NCBI RefSeq assembly: GCF_017901175.1
Contig: NZ_CP072793.1
Location: 2,976,001 to 3,040,000, forward strand
Direction: 5' to 3'
Length of the DNA stretch: 64,000 nucleotides
DNA from: Thiothrix unzii
GTDB lineage: Bacteria; Pseudomonadota; Gammaproteobacteria; Thiotrichales; Thiotrichaceae
The notes under the pieces were generated by a model, which had not been told where the DNA came from, did no database searches, and worked only from the letters and a program-made list of their open reading frames with translations. This document shows, piece after piece, positions 1 to 8,590 of the stretch. The position numbers were made by a program, and so were the translations under genes. Numbering within the stretch: position 1 is the stretch's first letter; each line of letters opens with the position of its first letter.

Positions 1-305
1 GCGAATTTTTGCCAAAAAGTCAGCAGCGCAATATGCCCGACCCTATGCCTATCGTGTTACTGGGGCAATTAGCGGTGGATGTTGCTCACCAAGGCTCAGG
101 CGTTTCCAAAGTATTGTTGGCAGCCACATTTACGTTCGCAGTACACGTTTCCAAAACCATCGGTAGCTTTGCGTTAGTCACTCATCCGTTGGATGACAAT
201 GCCCGCGCCTTCTATCAGCGGTGGGGTTTCAGCACTTTAGAGCCAGACCCGCAACAGGCGATGTACATCCGTATCCGTGATCTGGAAGCGTCTGGCGTGC
301 AGTAA
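1..305 (+). CDS. GNAT-family N-acetyltransferase, 3' fragment (5' end outside window)
   Basis: The reading frame is open from the first bases of the window to the stop at 303-305, so the N-terminus lies outside. The visible part is the C-terminal half of a GNAT acetyltransferase: an acetyl-CoA loop ([11 protein letters not shown], beta4-alpha3) and the typical C-terminal block [11 protein letters not shown]. This pattern fits the TacT-like GNAT toxins, usually paired with a DUF1778 antitoxin that acetylates aminoacyl-tRNA, but the antitoxin would lie upstream of the window. The loop has HQGSG where the consensus is usually HQGRG. The family is clear; the toxin role is inference. Confidence 0.75.
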   Translation, partial: EFLPKSQQRNMPDPMPIVLLGQLAVDVAHQGSGVSKVLLAATFTFAVHVSKTIGSFALVTHPLDDNARAFYQRWGFSTLEPDPQQAMYIRIRDLEASGVQ

Positions 306-355
306 ATATGCTATCCTCCCCACTTTTCCCGAACCTATCGCCCCGGAGGACTCAA

Positions 356-1549
356 ATGCGCATCGGAACCCCGCTTTCCCCCTCTGCCACCCGTGTGATG
401 CTCCTTGGCAGCGGCGAACTCGGCAAGGAAGTTATCATTGCCCTGCAACGCTTGGGGGTGGAAGTCATCGCGGTTGACCGTTACGAAAACGCGCCGGGGC
501 ATCAGGTTGCACACCGCGCCCACACCATCAATATGGCAGACCCGCAAGCATTACGCGCCTTGGTGGAGCAGGAAAAACCGCATTTAATCGTGCCGGAAAT
601 CGAAGCCATCGCTACCGATGAACTCGGTCGTATCGAAGCCGACGGGTTGGCGGAAGTCATTCCCACTGCCCGCGCCACTCAATTGACCATGAACCGCGAA
701 GGTATCCGCCGCCTCGCCGCCGAAGAACTAGGCTTACCCACCTCACGCTATCACTTCGCCTCCAGTTTGGCAGAAATGCAGGCCGCTGCCGATGACGTGG
801 GCTACCCTTGTTTCGTCAAGCCGGTGATGTCATCTTCCGGCAAGGGACAGTCGATGCTGAAAAGTGCGGCTGATGTCGCACCCGCTTGGCAATACGCTAT
901 CGACGCAGGGCGCGTTAACCACGGGCGCGTGATTGTGGAAGAATGCATCCATTTCGATTACGAAATCACCTTGCTGACGGTGCGGGCGCGGGGCGCGAAT
1001 GGCGAAATCGAAACCCACTTCTGCGCCCCTATCGGGCATCGCCAAGTCAAAGGCGATTACGTCGAAAGCTGGCAAGCGCAACCGATGAGCGACAGCGCAC
1101 TCGCCAAAGCCCAAGACATTGCCGCCAAAGTGACGGCTAACCTTGGCGGACGCGGTTTGTTTGGGGTGGAATTATTCGTCAAAGGCGATGACGTGTGGTT
1201 TTCCGAAGTCAGCCCGCGCCCGCACGACACCGGTATGGTGACAATGGCAACCCAGTTCCAAAACGAATTTGAGTTACACGCCCGCGCCATTCTCGGCTTG
1301 CCGGTAAATACCGCGATGCATTCCACGGGCGCAAGTGCGGTAATTTACGGCGGAATGGATGCCTGCGGTATTGCGTTTGACGGCGTAGCGGAAGCTTTGC
1401 ACGTACCAGACACTGACATCCGTTTATTCGGCAAACCCGAAGCATTCGAGCGTCGTCGCATGGGGGTAACCCTAGCAAGAGCCACGGACACCGCCACCGC
1501 TCGCGAACGCGCCATAACCGCAGCAAATTCAATAAAAACAATCGGTTAA
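356..1549 (+). CDS. purT: Formate-dependent phosphoribosylglycinamide formyltransferase (GART 2)
   Basis: Catalyses ATP- and formate-dependent formylation of GAR to FGAR in purine synthesis, in the cytoplasm. The 397-residue protein matches the family's usual length (about 392). It has the N-terminal GSGELGKE nucleotide-binding motif near residue 20, [11 protein letters not shown] near 80, the ATP-grasp loop [12 protein letters not shown] near 155, and [14 protein letters not shown] in the metal/ATP site. A longer frame begins at 308, but the ATG at 356 is preceded by GGAGGA (345-350) and matches the known PurT N-terminus, so it was chosen. It starts 50 nt after the GNAT fragment. No folate-dependent purN is visible in the window. 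Confidence 0.96.
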   Translation: MRIGTPLSPSATRVMLLGSGELGKEVIIALQRLGVEVIAVDRYENAPGHQVAHRAHTINMADPQALRALVEQEKPHLIVPEIEAIATDELGRIEADGLAEVIPTARATQLTMNREGIRRLAAEELGLPTSRYHFASSLAEMQAAADDVGYPCFVKPVMSSSGKGQSMLKSAADVAPAWQYAIDAGRVNHGRVIVEECIHFDYEITLLTVRARGANGEIETHFCAPIGHRQVKGDYVESWQAQPMSDSALAKAQDIAAKVTANLGGRGLFGVELFVKGDDVWFSEVSPRPHDTGMVTMATQFQNEFELHARAILGLPVNTAMHSTGASAVIYGGMDACGIAFDGVAEALHVPDTDIRLFGKPEAFERRRMGVTLARATDTATARERAITAANSIKTIG

Positions 1550-1579
1550 ATAAAACAATGGAATGATCTGATTCGTGTA

Positions 1580-1591
1580 GGTGAATTCACC
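1580..1591. repeat. 12-bp perfect palindrome between purT and the DUF2189 gene
   Basis: GGTGAATTCACC is a perfect 12-bp dyad, flanked by CGTG and CACG that could extend the stem with a small asymmetry. It sits 70 nt upstream of the DUF2189 start codon. It could be an operator or a cruciform; there is no T-run, so it is not an ordinary terminator. Confidence 0.3.
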
Positions 1592-1660
1592 GCACGTATC
1601 AGTTAATGCTATGGTCAAGGCACACAGTGTAAGCGTAAGTAATGAAAAGGAGAACGTGCC

Positions 1661-2443
1661 ATGACCACCACCATCAATGACCTCAATGCAACGGTTGAAG
1701 CCCCCCGCCTGAAAGTCAACAAGGTTGATTCTGAAGCCTCAATGCGTTGGCTTAATGCCGGAATCAAGGATTTTAAAGCCGCGCCACTCGCCAGTATGAC
1801 CTACGGCATGATTTACGTGGCACTAGGATTAGTGTTGGCATGGCTGTCTTGGGAAAATCCCATTTTCATCACTTCATTAGCCACTGGATTTTTAATCCTA
1901 GGGCCAATTGTTGCAGTCGGTTTTTACTGCATGAGCCGCACCTTGGAACAAGGCAAGCAACCCAGCGTCATGCAAGGGCTGGATGCCCTACGCTTTAATG
2001 CGTTCAGTCTGGTGAGTTTCGCGCTGGTATTAGGCGTATTAATGGGTATCTGGGCGGTACTGTCGTCGATTACTGTCGCGTTATTCTTTGACAACCTCAC
2101 CATTACCGATCACTGGCTGGATACTTTGTTAGCGCATGAGCAATTTGTGCCGTTTTTGTTTGCCTACGTTTTTGGCGGTGGCTTAATTGCGGTGGTTGCC
2201 TTTGCGATCAGCGTGGTATCTGTACCGTTGATGACGGATAAACGGGTGGATTTCGTAACGGCAATTATCACCAGCGTAAAAGCAGTCATGGTCAACCCCG
2301 GTGTAATGCTCAGTTGGGCGTTTATTTTGGCAACGCTGATGTTCTTAGGGTTTATTTTCTTCTTCGTGGCGTTGGCGATTGCGTTACCGATTGCGGGTCA
2401 CGCAAGCTGGCACGCTTACCGCGAGCTGATTACCGAAGAATAA
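1661..2443 (+). CDS. DUF2189 multi-spanning inner-membrane protein
   Basis: A 260-residue protein whose N-terminal 40 residues are soluble, followed by about six hydrophobic segments (roughly 45-63, 68-90, 112-136, 160-185, 190-210, 218-245). The stretch WLNAGIKDFKAAPLASMTYG is typical of the start of the DUF2189 family. The start at 1661 follows AAGGAGAA with good spacing. No enzyme motif is seen and the function of the family is unknown. It stands alone between purT and a convergent DUF4124 gene whose stop lies 3 nt away. Confidence 0.85.
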   Translation: MTTTINDLNATVEAPRLKVNKVDSEASMRWLNAGIKDFKAAPLASMTYGMIYVALGLVLAWLSWENPIFITSLATGFLILGPIVAVGFYCMSRTLEQGKQPSVMQGLDALRFNAFSLVSFALVLGVLMGIWAVLSSITVALFFDNLTITDHWLDTLLAHEQFVPFLFAYVFGGGLIAVVAFAISVVSVPLMTDKRVDFVTAIITSVKAVMVNPGVMLSWAFILATLMFLGFIFFFVALAIALPIAGHASWHAYRELITEE

Positions 2444-2446
2444 ACC

Positions 2447-3028
2447 CTATCGCTTAGGCAATGCCGTTTGGCGCAACATGTTAAACGTTATTGTCTCGGT
2501 GTTTTGGATGATATTACCCGCTGCATCATTCAATACCGCGAAAACCCGGTGCGTACCTACCGTTAGGTCATTGAGCGTGACGGTAGGTGTCACACCACTC
2601 CCCGCCTGTTTAGAATCCACGTACCATACAATGCCGTCCCCGCTTTTCAGACTGGGGGTTAATGCCACGCTGACATCCACACTGCCGGTATTACTGCGCA
2701 CCGTTTCATCAGCCGTGGGTGAAGTGATTTTAAATTCGCTGTAAGCAGTTGCTTCTTCTGCGGCTTCAGGAGGCACTTCGGATGCAGGTGCTGCTTCTGC
2801 TGGCGCAGGTGATGAGGTAACAGCGGGTTCTGGTGCTGTGACTTTCGGGGCGTAACCATCCGCAATCGTCAGGGTGGGCAAATCCACCGCTTTTGCCCCG
2901 CTTTTCTTGGGTGGATTATCGCCGTAAACCACGCGCCCGGTTGCATCAACCCAACGGTAAACTTCCGCATGGGCAACAGACAAACTTATCCCTGACAGGA
3001 ACAGCAGCAATAACACTGGATTACGCAT
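2447..3028 (-). CDS. DUF4124 domain secreted/periplasmic protein
   Basis: 193 residues. A Sec signal peptide covers about residues 1-21 (MRNPVLLLLFLSGISLSVAHA). It is followed by a DUF4124 domain (EVYRWVDATGRVVYGDNPP), an Ala/Pro/Glu-rich linker at about 65-92, and a C-terminal beta-sandwich-like region (about 100-190). DUF4124 proteins are common in the gammaproteobacterial envelope, but their role is not established. It is convergent with the DUF2189 gene and followed on the same strand, upstream, by the M48 protease gene, 49 nt away. Confidence 0.8.
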   Translation of the reverse strand: MRNPVLLLLFLSGISLSVAHAEVYRWVDATGRVVYGDNPPKKSGAKAVDLPTLTIADGYAPKVTAPEPAVTSSPAPAEAAPASEVPPEAAEEATAYSEFKITSPTADETVRSNTGSVDVSVALTPSLKSGDGIVWYVDSKQAGSGVTPTVTLNDLTVGTHRVFAVLNDAAGNIIQNTETITFNMLRQTALPKR

Positions 3029-3077
3029 AAGCCATTAGCAGTTTTGTAGTGAATGAGCTTTGAATTTTACGCCCACT

Positions 3078-4505
3078 TCAGAACTTATCCAACGCTTTGG
3101 CCTGACGTTCCATCCGGGAAATATCCCCAGCCATCGCCTGCAAGCGAGCGGCGGTATGTGCGGGCGTACCTGGTAAACGCGATGCCTGCTCTAAAGAGGC
3201 GCGAGCGTGTTTGTATTCACCCATGCGTAAACTGCGCTCCGCAGCGGATGCATAGGCTTCCGCACCCTGCCCTGCGGCTTCCGCAACCCGCTGACGCACT
3301 TCCAGAAATTCCAGACTGCTTAACTCTTGCAGACGGTGTTGACTCAGCAATTGCCAAGCCTGTGCGGCTTTCCCGGAAGCCAGCATCGCCTCTGCCAACG
3401 GTGCTAACACGCCTTCGTGACCCGGATGACTACGCGATAAAGGCAGCAACAAGGCTTCCGCCGCTTCGTATTGCCGCGCTTGATTGTGTGCCTGTGCCAT
3501 CGCCAGCGTCACGGGTAACGCGCCCACACCACCACGTAACGCTTGTAATGCTGCCGGACTATTACCTGCGCGTAATTGGCGTAATGCCTGCGCGTATTGC
3601 GCGATATTGGCATTGCCCATCGCCTGAACCGGTGAACTAGGCGCAAGCAACGCCCGTAATTTTTCACGCGCATACAAGTAACTGACATCATCCGGCTGTT
3701 TTGCCCCGCCCATTTGTGCAGCACGACTGCGGGTATCGCTCACCCGGTCAAGGCTCAACGGATGGGTACGCACGTATTTGGTAATATTGCCGTAAAGCTT
3801 GTCATTGCTGCGCCGATCCAACTTTTCCAGAAAACTTGGCATTGCTCCCGGATCAAATCCCGCACCAGCAAGGATTTGCAAACCCACGCGATCGGCTTCC
3901 GCTTCTGCCTGACGACTAAAGGCTAATTGGCTATGCGCTTGTGCGGCAATCGTCCCGGTAATAATCGCCTCGCCTGCTTCAGGGTTTTTAGTCGCAGCTG
4001 CCGCCCCCGCTAACACCCCTAAACCGGTAAGCAACGGACTACCGCGTTGATCCGCGAGCATTCGGGCAATATGCCGCTGGGAAACGTGGGCAATTTCATG
4101 CGCCACCACCGCTGCCAATTCACTTTCCGAACTGGTATTAAGGATCAACCCTGAATGGATCACGATTACCCCACCGGGCATCGCGTAAGCGTTCATTTCC
4201 GGGTTTTTCGCAATCACGAAATAATATTGACCACCGTTGGGAGCGCGTGCCACCAAACGCTTACCCAAATTTTGCAGCCAAGTGCTTAATTCCGGGTCTT
4301 CAATGGTTGGATCGCTGCCGCGCACTTCGCGTAACAGTTTTAAACCAAGGTGGGATTCATTGGTGCTGCTCAACACACTGCTGGCAGGATCACCAAAATC
4401 AGGCAGCACAATCTGCGGTCGCTCCAAAGAGAGTTCCGCAAAAGCGGGGGATGCACCTGCCCACAGACAGGTGGCGATTATCAGGGTTAGGGCATGTTTT
4501 TTCAT
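3078..4505 (-). CDS. Periplasmic M48 zinc metalloprotease with C-terminal TPRs (BepA-like)
   Basis: 475 residues with a signal peptide (cleavage near residue 23, PAFA|EL). The M48 catalytic motif HEIAH is at about 136-140, and a downstream glutamate in QAEAEADRVG (about 200) supplies the third zinc ligand. The C-terminal half (about 270-475) is Ala/Leu-rich helical TPR sequence. This is the architecture of BepA/YfgC, which assists and degrades outer-membrane beta-barrel proteins such as LptD. Length and domain order match the family (E. coli BepA about 487). It is divergent from the rhodanese gene, with about 96 nt between start codons. Confidence 0.9.
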   Translation of the reverse strand: MKKHALTLIIATCLWAGASPAFAELSLERPQIVLPDFGDPASSVLSSTNESHLGLKLLREVRGSDPTIEDPELSTWLQNLGKRLVARAPNGGQYYFVIAKNPEMNAYAMPGGVIVIHSGLILNTSSESELAAVVAHEIAHVSQRHIARMLADQRGSPLLTGLGVLAGAAAATKNPEAGEAIITGTIAAQAHSQLAFSRQAEAEADRVGLQILAGAGFDPGAMPSFLEKLDRRSNDKLYGNITKYVRTHPLSLDRVSDTRSRAAQMGGAKQPDDVSYLYAREKLRALLAPSSPVQAMGNANIAQYAQALRQLRAGNSPAALQALRGGVGALPVTLAMAQAHNQARQYEAAEALLLPLSRSHPGHEGVLAPLAEAMLASGKAAQAWQLLSQHRLQELSSLEFLEVRQRVAEAAGQGAEAYASAAERSLRMGEYKHARASLEQASRLPGTPAHTAARLQAMAGDISRMERQAKALDKF

Positions 4506-4533
4506 GCGCTAACTATAGCTCAAATGACGAAGC

Positions 4534-4572
4534 TTGACAGTCTACGCAATTACATTAGAATATAAGTATATT
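4534..4572 (+). promoter_or_regulatory. Sigma-70 promoter with overlapping dyad, upstream of rhodanese gene
   Basis: TTGACA (4534-4539) and TAGAAT (4556-4561) are separated by 16 bp, a strong sigma-70 match. A dyad AATATA-AG-TATATT (4559-4572) overlaps the -10 box and predicted start site, a repressor position. AT-rich dyads at this place are known for BigR/SqrR-type sulfide-responsive repressors that control rhodanese genes; that link is inference. Confidence 0.55.
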
Positions 4573-4601
4573 TTGATATTTGTCATAGGGACTGCAACGT
4601 C

Positions 4602-4934
4602 ATGTTTGGGATTCGCGAGATTGATGCAACGGGTTTAAAGCAATTACTGGGTTCTGGCGAAAAAGTGCGTCTGATTGACGTGCGCTCTGCTTCAGAAGTC
4701 GCGCAAGGCATTATCGAAGGGTCGGAATTCATGCCATTGCATACCCTGCCAATGCGCATGAATGAGTTACCTAAAGACGAAACCATCGTGTTTTATTGCC
4801 GTAGTGGGGCGCGTTCGGCGCAAGCTTGCATGTTTTTAACCCAAAACACCGGTATTGAAGCCATTAACTTACGCGGCGGCATTATTTCCTGGTATCAAGC
4901 TGGGCAGAAGATCGTAGCACCGAACGCTGCCTAA
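4602..4934 (+). CDS. Single-domain rhodanese (sulfurtransferase)
   Basis: 110 residues, a single rhodanese domain of the GlpE/PspE size class. It has the N-terminal RLIDVRSASE motif (about 23-32) and the active-site loop YCRSGARS with catalytic Cys at 66, the six-residue loop normal for sulfur (not phosphate) transfer. It would take a persulfide sulfur and pass it to a thiol acceptor in the cytoplasm. A strong promoter lies directly upstream, and a DsrE-type protein gene follows 93 nt later, a pairing known in sulfur oxidisers (rhd-tusA-dsrE2 type clusters). No tusA is present between them. Confidence 0.9.
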   Translation: MFGIREIDATGLKQLLGSGEKVRLIDVRSASEVAQGIIEGSEFMPLHTLPMRMNELPKDETIVFYCRSGARSAQACMFLTQNTGIEAINLRGGIISWYQAGQKIVAPNAA

Positions 4935-5027
4935 ATAAGAAAATTCTGTTATAGTGATTTTGTTATTTAGGAGGGGTGGGTCGACGCTGGCCCGCAAGTT
5001 ATCATTTACTTGAGAGAGATTCTGAGC

Positions 5028-5489
5028 ATGAAAAAACTGGCAATCATCGCAACCAAAGGTTCACTGGACTGGGGCTACCCACCGTTTATCTTAGCGTCAA
5101 CAGCCGCTGCACTGGGTTACGAAGTACAGATTTTCTTCACATTCTACGGTCTGCAACTGCTGAACAAGAAGCTTGACCTGCAAGTGACTTCACTGGGCAA
5201 CCCCGGTATGCCTATGCCTATGCCTATGCCAGTCCTGCTGCAAGCACTGCCGGGAATGCAGGGCATGATGACTGCCATGATGAAAAAGAAAATGGCAGAC
5301 AAAGGCGTAGCTGATTTGGGCGAATTGCGCGATTTGTGTCAGGAAGCTGACGTGAAATTCGTTGCGTGCCAAATGACTGTTGACCTGTTTGAAATGGATC
5401 ACACTCAGTTCATCGACGGCGTTGAATACGCAGGCGCGGCGATGTTCTTTGAATTCGCGGGCGAATCCGACATCTGCTTGTTCATCTAA
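5028..5489 (+). CDS. DsrE2-like (DsrE/F/DrsH family) sulfur-carrier protein
   Basis: 153 residues from the ATG at 5028; a TTG 18 nt earlier is open but less likely, since GAGAGAG lies just before the ATG. The protein begins KKLAIIATKGSLDWGYPPF and has a Met/Pro-rich segment (GMPMPMPMPVLL) and Cys residues in the DLCQEADVKFVACQMT region, as in DsrE2/peroxiredoxin-like family members that carry persulfide sulfur. The Met-Pro codons come from four copies of the 6-bp unit ATGCCT/A (5208-5231), in frame. It sits after the rhodanese and before an intrinsic terminator. Confidence 0.8.
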   Translation: MKKLAIIATKGSLDWGYPPFILASTAAALGYEVQIFFTFYGLQLLNKKLDLQVTSLGNPGMPMPMPMPVLLQALPGMQGMMTAMMKKKMADKGVADLGELRDLCQEADVKFVACQMTVDLFEMDHTQFIDGVEYAGAAMFFEFAGESDICLFI

Positions 5490-5516
5490 GCCTTCAAGGT
5501 TATTGGACAGACATCA

Positions 5517-5542
5517 GAAAGCCGGGTATACCCGGCTTTTTG
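5517..5542 (+). terminator. Rho-independent terminator after dsrE2-like gene
   Basis: An 8-bp GC-rich stem (AAGCCGGG, 5519-5526, with CCCGGCTT, 5531-5538), a TATA loop and a following T-run. It lies 28 nt after the stop codon and 20 nt before the next gene's start. Confidence 0.85.
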
Positions 5543-5559
5543 CTGTAAGGAAACCTACC

Positions 5560-6174
5560 ATGAAAATTATGTTAATAAGCGGTAGCCACCGCATGAATTC
5601 CCAAAGTGAAAAAGTCGCGCACTACATGGCGCAATCTTTACTGGATAACGGGCAAGCCACTGCCACTGAAGTTTTCAGTTTAGCAGGTAATCCCCTGCCC
5701 TTATGGGATGAAGGCATCTGGAACGGCGATGCTGCATGGCAAGCCTTACTTAACCCTTTGTCGGAAAAATTGGCAGCCAGTGACGGTTTTGTGATTTTAT
5801 CACCGGAATGGCACGGGCAAGTCCCGGCGGGGCTGAAAAATTTCTTTTTACTATGGGGCGCGGGCGAATTGGCGCATAAGCCAGCCCTCATTGTCAGCAT
5901 TTCCTCGTCGGATGGGGGCGCGTATCCGGTGGCTGAATTGCGTATGAGCAGTTACAAAAACAACCGGATTTGCTACCTGCCTGAGCATTTGATCATCCGT
6001 AACGTTGAATCAGTACTCAATGCAGATGCATCCAAAAATAACCCGGAAACCGACCGCTACTTCCGTGAACGTATTGTTTACGCAGGCGGTATCCTCAGTG
6101 CTTATGCCAACGCGCTCAAGGGCGTGCGCGAATCCGGCATTACCCACTCGGACGTATTCCGCTTCGGTATGTAA
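5560..6174 (+). CDS. NADPH-dependent FMN reductase family protein
   Basis: 204 residues from the ATG at 5560 (GTAAGG upstream). An earlier in-frame start at 5380 lies inside the preceding gene and was rejected. The N-terminal flavodoxin-like motif GSHRMNSQS (8-16) binds the FMN phosphate, and SPEWHGQVPAGLKNFFLLW (about 80-100) matches the second flavin-binding loop of SsuE/ArsH/azoreductase-like reductases. The physiological acceptor cannot be read from sequence. The gene is separated from the sulfur genes by a terminator, so it probably has its own promoter. Confidence 0.85.
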   Translation: MKIMLISGSHRMNSQSEKVAHYMAQSLLDNGQATATEVFSLAGNPLPLWDEGIWNGDAAWQALLNPLSEKLAASDGFVILSPEWHGQVPAGLKNFFLLWGAGELAHKPALIVSISSSDGGAYPVAELRMSSYKNNRICYLPEHLIIRNVESVLNADASKNNPETDRYFRERIVYAGGILSAYANALKGVRESGITHSDVFRFGM

Positions 6175-6189
6175 AAGAGGCTTTATGCC

Positions 6190-7053
6190 ATGTTAAAAAC
6201 AGCAGCGATGGCTCCACAGCGGGTACTCAACCGCATTGGTCGTCTGAGCTATTTCCACGACGAGCGGCACGCGCAACGGCGCAATGAAATCCGCTGGTTG
6301 GTGGAAGAGTTTGTAGAAATTCCGGTGAAAAACCTACCACCCGCATTGGAAGGTTTCACCATTGTGCAATTAACCGATATGCACTTGCGGCCTTACACTC
6401 AAGTCGAACACATTGAACGTGCGGTGGAAAAAACCAACGCACTAAAACCCGACTTAGTGGTATTAACCGGCGATTACGTGTGGCACGACGCGCAAGACAT
6501 CCTTGATCTCGTACCCGTATTAGCAAAACTGAATGCGCGGCACGGCATTTTTGCGGTGATGGGCAATCATGACATTAAAACTGACCCGGTGTTGATTGAG
6601 GAAACTTTTGAGCGACACGGCATTCCGGTAATGCGTAACTCAGGGCTGGATTTGCAACACGGCAACGGTGTATTCCATCTCGCGGGGATTGATGATGGCT
6701 GGTTGGGGCAACCGGACATTGCCACCACGCTGGATAAATTACGGGGCGACAAGCCGGTGATTTTACTGGCACATGAACCGGATATGATGGATTGGTATGC
6801 CGACGATAGTCGCATTTCCTTGCAGTTATCTGGGCATACTCATGGCGGACAGGTGCAGGTTTCACCGGGCAAGCCATTTATTCGCCCGTATTTAGGCCGA
6901 AAATACGTGCAAGGGCTATATCGGGTCAACCAGTCATGGGTTTACACCAGTCGCGGGATTGGGACAACCGGTGTGCCGTTACGGCGCAATTGTTCACCGG
7001 AAATTACCCATATTACGCTGGTGGCTGGTGATGGTTACAAGGCTGTAGCGTAA
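6190..7053 (+). CDS. Calcineurin-like metallophosphoesterase (YaeI/YkuE type)
   Basis: 287 residues with all five metallophosphoesterase motifs in order: QLTDMHL (about 60), LTGDYVWHD (about 95), MGNHD (about 125), LAHEPD (about 196) and SGHTHGGQ (about 217). These provide the two-metal site. The family includes the E. coli YaeI phosphodiesterase and Bacillus YkuE. YaeI-type proteins are usually membrane- or envelope-associated, but no clear signal sequence or transmembrane segment is visible here. It follows the flavin reductase by 15 nt, so co-transcription is likely. Confidence 0.85.
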   Translation: MLKTAAMAPQRVLNRIGRLSYFHDERHAQRRNEIRWLVEEFVEIPVKNLPPALEGFTIVQLTDMHLRPYTQVEHIERAVEKTNALKPDLVVLTGDYVWHDAQDILDLVPVLAKLNARHGIFAVMGNHDIKTDPVLIEETFERHGIPVMRNSGLDLQHGNGVFHLAGIDDGWLGQPDIATTLDKLRGDKPVILLAHEPDMMDWYADDSRISLQLSGHTHGGQVQVSPGKPFIRPYLGRKYVQGLYRVNQSWVYTSRGIGTTGVPLRRNCSPEITHITLVAGDGYKAVA

Positions 7054-7224
7054 CGTTTATCTGAAAGGCTTTGGAGATTATTGGCATTTGGGTAAACTGT
7101 CAGAAATAAAAAACTAAATGTATGCAAGGGGGCTTCCTGTCGTAGCTTCCATACCTTTTGTAAGCGCGGGCTTGCCGGGTGTACTGGCGGGTCTGAATAA
7201 TTAAAAAAACAATGAGCTATCCGT

Positions 7225-7671
7225 GTGAATACCTCCGATTCCCAAACTACTATGCCTGAACTGGATCTGAGCGGTCTCAAAGTTGTCGTTGTCGATGACA
7301 GTAAGACTATCCTGCGAACAGCGGAAGTGCTCCTCGGTGAGCAAGGCTGCTGGGTAGTCACTGCCAGTGATGGCTTTGAATCCCTCGCTAAGATCGCCTC
7401 ATTCAAACCGGATGTCATCTTTGTTGACATTATGATGCCGCGCTTGGATGGCTATCAAACCTGCGCCCTGATTAAGGCAAACCGTCAATACCGCGATATT
7501 CCGGTGATTATGCTTTCCAGTAAGGACAGCATTTTCGACATGGCACGCGGGCGGTTGGCAGGTTCGGATAAATACCTCACCAAGCCTTTTACTAAGCAGG
7601 ATTTGCTGTCTGCTATCCAAACGCATGTCAAGCTCACCACCGCTGCTCCCGCCGCTTTGCCGGAAGGATAA
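7225..7671 (+). CDS. pilG: Twitching-motility response regulator PilG
   Basis: 148 residues, GTG start. A single CheY-like receiver with the acidic pair VVDDSKT (23-29), phospho-acceptor Asp68 in FVDIMMPRLDGYQTCALIK, and conserved Lys120 in YLTKPF. The MMPRLDGYQTCALIK block is characteristic of PilG of Pseudomonas, the first gene of the Chp chemosensory cluster controlling type IV pilus extension and cAMP. It is followed 6 nt later by pilH. The 171 nt before it must carry the cluster promoter, but no clear sigma-70 match was found there. Confidence 0.93.
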   Translation: MNTSDSQTTMPELDLSGLKVVVVDDSKTILRTAEVLLGEQGCWVVTASDGFESLAKIASFKPDVIFVDIMMPRLDGYQTCALIKANRQYRDIPVIMLSSKDSIFDMARGRLAGSDKYLTKPFTKQDLLSAIQTHVKLTTAAPAALPEG

Positions 7672-7677
7672 CTGTGT

Positions 7678-8064
7678 ATGACCGCACCGCATGTGCTGAT
7701 CATTGATGACTCGTTAGCTGAAACCCGCATTTTCACGGTATTACTGGAAAAGCATGGGTACAAAGTTAGCGTGGCCTGCAATGGTCAGGAAGGCATCCAA
7801 GTCGCGAAAGCACGTCAACCCGACGTGATTTTGATGGACGTGGTAATGCCGTTGCTTAATGGTTTTCAGGCAACTCGTGAACTGACGCGCTCCTCCGAAA
7901 CTGCACACATTCCGATCATTGTATGCAGCTCGAAATCGGCTGATACCGACCGTCTGTGGGCAATGCGCCAAGGTGCGAAGGCTTACCTGGTGAAACCGGT
8001 TTCTGCCAATTTATTGCTCGATACGATAGCGCAATTCGTGCTGAGGAAAGGGCAACATGGCTAA
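7678..8064 (+). CDS. pilH: Twitching-motility response regulator PilH
   Basis: 128 residues, a lone receiver domain with IIDDSLAE (8-15), Asp54 in ILMDVVMPLLNGF, and Lys in YLVKPVS near 107. Its place as the second receiver after pilG and before a CheW-like gene marks it as PilH, which in Pseudomonas opposes PilG and promotes pilus retraction. It overlaps pilI by 8 nt, indicating coupled translation. Confidence 0.9.
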   Translation: MTAPHVLIIDDSLAETRIFTVLLEKHGYKVSVACNGQEGIQVAKARQPDVILMDVVMPLLNGFQATRELTRSSETAHIPIIVCSSKSADTDRLWAMRQGAKAYLVKPVSANLLLDTIAQFVLRKGQHG

Positions 8065-8590
8065 CCCGTATGAATTACTCGCAGGGTTAGCATTATTGCG
8101 TGAAAAGAAACGCCTGTCCCAGCAAAGCCATGAACTGGAGCTGCAAGAATGGTCGGGATTTAAAGTGCAAATAGGGTCACTGGTTTGCCTGATTCCGTGC
8201 GAACAGGTGGAAGAAGTGATGCTGCCCAACTCGGTATCTGTCGCCCGCAATGTGCCTGCGTGGGTATTGGGTGTGGCGTATTTTCGGGCGCAATTACTGA
8301 CACTGGTGGATATGGCAAACCTGTTGCGCGGCGAACGCAAAACACCGGGAGCTTCTGCACGGGTATTTGTAATGCGCGGCAAACAAGAATGGTTCGGGCT
8401 GCAAGTCACCGCCTTTGACGGGGTGCGCCACATTTGGTCAGACACGCAAGAAGCCCCGATGCCACCGCATTTTGACGGCTCTTGGTTGCAATACGTGCGC
8501 CAATGGCTGGCACTAGAAGGCGAAACGGTCGCGGTCATCGACGCACAAAAACTGATTAGCACACTGGAAACCGGGGAGGTACGCGCATGA
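8057..8590 (+). CDS. pilI: CheW-like adaptor PilI
   Basis: 177 residues with a CheW fold: LIPCEQVEEVMLP (about 50), VPAWVLGVAYFRAQLLTLVDMANLL (about 72-97) and a C-terminal strand/helix set. It should couple the PilJ receptor to the ChpA histidine kinase in the cytoplasm. It overlaps pilH by 8 nt and pilJ by 4 nt (ATGA), the tight packing expected of the Chp operon. Confidence 0.9.
   Translation: MANPYELLAGLALLREKKRLSQQSHELELQEWSGFKVQIGSLVCLIPCEQVEEVMLPNSVSVARNVPAWVLGVAYFRAQLLTLVDMANLLRGERKTPGASARVFVMRGKQEWFGLQVTAFDGVRHIWSDTQEAPMPPHFDGSWLQYVRQWLALEGETVAVIDAQKLISTLETGEVRA

Noticed and set aside
5208-5231. Six-bp repeat ATGCCT in the DsrE2-like gene as a phase-variable tract
   Set aside because: Copies change length in multiples of 3 codon bases, Met-Pro runs are not unusual in this family, and four copies are too few to argue for variability.
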